Of a DNA stretch of 64,000 bases, positions 63,826 through 64,000 are shown piece by piece. Position 1 is the stretch's first letter. Each line of letters begins with the position of its first letter. Source of the DNA: Actinomycetes bacterium (GTDB lineage: Bacteria; Actinomycetota; Acidimicrobiia; Acidimicrobiales; Palsa-688). Where the stretch lies: assembly GCA_021787035.1 (NCBI GenBank), contig JAJYMM010000202.1:29326-93325 (forward strand), written 5' to 3'. A program made the translations under genes and the position numbers. A model generated the notes under the pieces. It saw nothing but the letters and a program-made list of their open reading frames with translations. It was not told the DNA's origin and did no database searches.

Positions 63826-63840
63826 GGCGCCTTGGGCGCC
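63826..63840 (+). terminator. Short hairpin after VWA gene
   Basis: GGCGCC-TTG-GGCGCC at 63826-63840, 12 bases after the stop codon. The stem is six GC-rich base pairs and no T tract follows, so termination is only possible. Confidence 0.4.
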
Positions 63841-63890
63841 AGTCTTCGTACGCCGGTGTCCGTGCCTAAATTTAGGGTTTGCCATCCGCT

Positions 63891-64000
63891 GGTCGTGGCC
63901 CGGTCGTCGTGGCCCGGTCGTCGTGGCCCGGTCGTCGTGGCCCGGTCGTCGTGGCCCGGTCGTCGTGGCCCGGTCGTCGTGGCCCGGTCGTCGTGGCCCG
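63891..64000. repeat. 14-bp minisatellite at window end
   Basis: The unit CCCGGTCGTCGTGG is repeated head to tail from 63899 to the window edge: seven full exact copies plus part of an eighth, with a partial unit before the first. The array continues beyond the window. No coding frame is supported across it. Confidence 0.95.

Noticed and set aside
63891..64000. CRISPR array
   Set aside because: The 14-bp units are directly adjacent without unique spacers, and no cas genes are in the window.
1..64000. Insertion sequence, prophage or integrated element
   Set aside because: No transposase, integrase, phage gene or attachment repeat was seen; the accessory left third has codon use like the rest.

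Overview
The window is GC-rich DNA from an actinobacterium. The rpoB/rpoC lengths, the tRNA-Trp-secE-nusG-rplKA-rplJL-rpoBC-rpsL-rpsG-fusA-tuf-rpsJ order, a class II DAHP synthase, GTG/TTG starts and many large secreted beta-propeller proteins fit a member of or near the Acidimicrobiia. That placement is inferred from gene content; no 16S gene is present.

Left third (1-28.5 kb, accessory and cell-envelope genes). A two-component system (1-1781) is divergent from a ferric-reductase-like flavocytochrome and a secreted FMN-binding protein (1914-3826), followed by a secreted Yx(F/W)xxD-repeat protein (3909-5291). This looks like an extracytoplasmic electron-transfer module. Next are a phosphodiester-glycosidase-like protein, a kelch plus NHL/ASST-like double propeller, and a three-gene set for decaprenyl-phosphoryl-arabinose synthesis (UbiA-type phosphoribosyltransferase, DprE1, DprE2; 9259-12417). 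From 13 to 19.5 kb lies a sulfur-ester island: a Tat-exported arylsulfotransferase, a TauE/SafE exporter, an unusual 996-residue fusion of a 14-TM MFS exporter with an arylsulfotransferase, and a PAPS-type sulfotransferase. A heterodimeric ABC exporter, a b6-type cytochrome b with an unassigned extracytoplasmic domain, a secreted alpha/beta hydrolase, a second Yx(F/W)xxD protein and a small multi-TM protein follow.

Middle (28.7-45.2 kb, core). tRNA-Trp, SecE, NusG, L11, L1, L10, L7/L12, RpoB, RpoC, S12, S7, EF-G, EF-Tu and S10 form the transcription/translation block. Leader and intergenic hairpins are visible before rplJ, between rplL and rpoB, and before rpsL. The block ends after rpsJ at a perfect 24-bp palindrome. 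The rest of the S10 operon is not adjacent.

Right third (45.2-64 kb). It holds a methyltransferase, RsfS, a small membrane protein and NadD in one leftward operon; class II DAHP synthase; a 1152-residue secreted repeat protein; siroheme sulfite/nitrite reductase with CysH (assimilatory sulfur reduction); a secreted glucosaminidase; a leftward operon of a PspM-like membrane protein, PspA and an LpdA-type flavoprotein; ProA; and a MoxR ATPase with a CoxE-type VWA protein. The window ends inside a 14-bp minisatellite.

The most unusual content is the MFS-arylsulfotransferase fusion in its sulfotransferase neighbourhood, the two secreted repeat proteins sharing a Thr-rich ...YGGY carboxyl end, and DprE1 with Ala at the benzothiazinone-target cysteine position. 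All functions are assigned by reading motifs; no database search was run.
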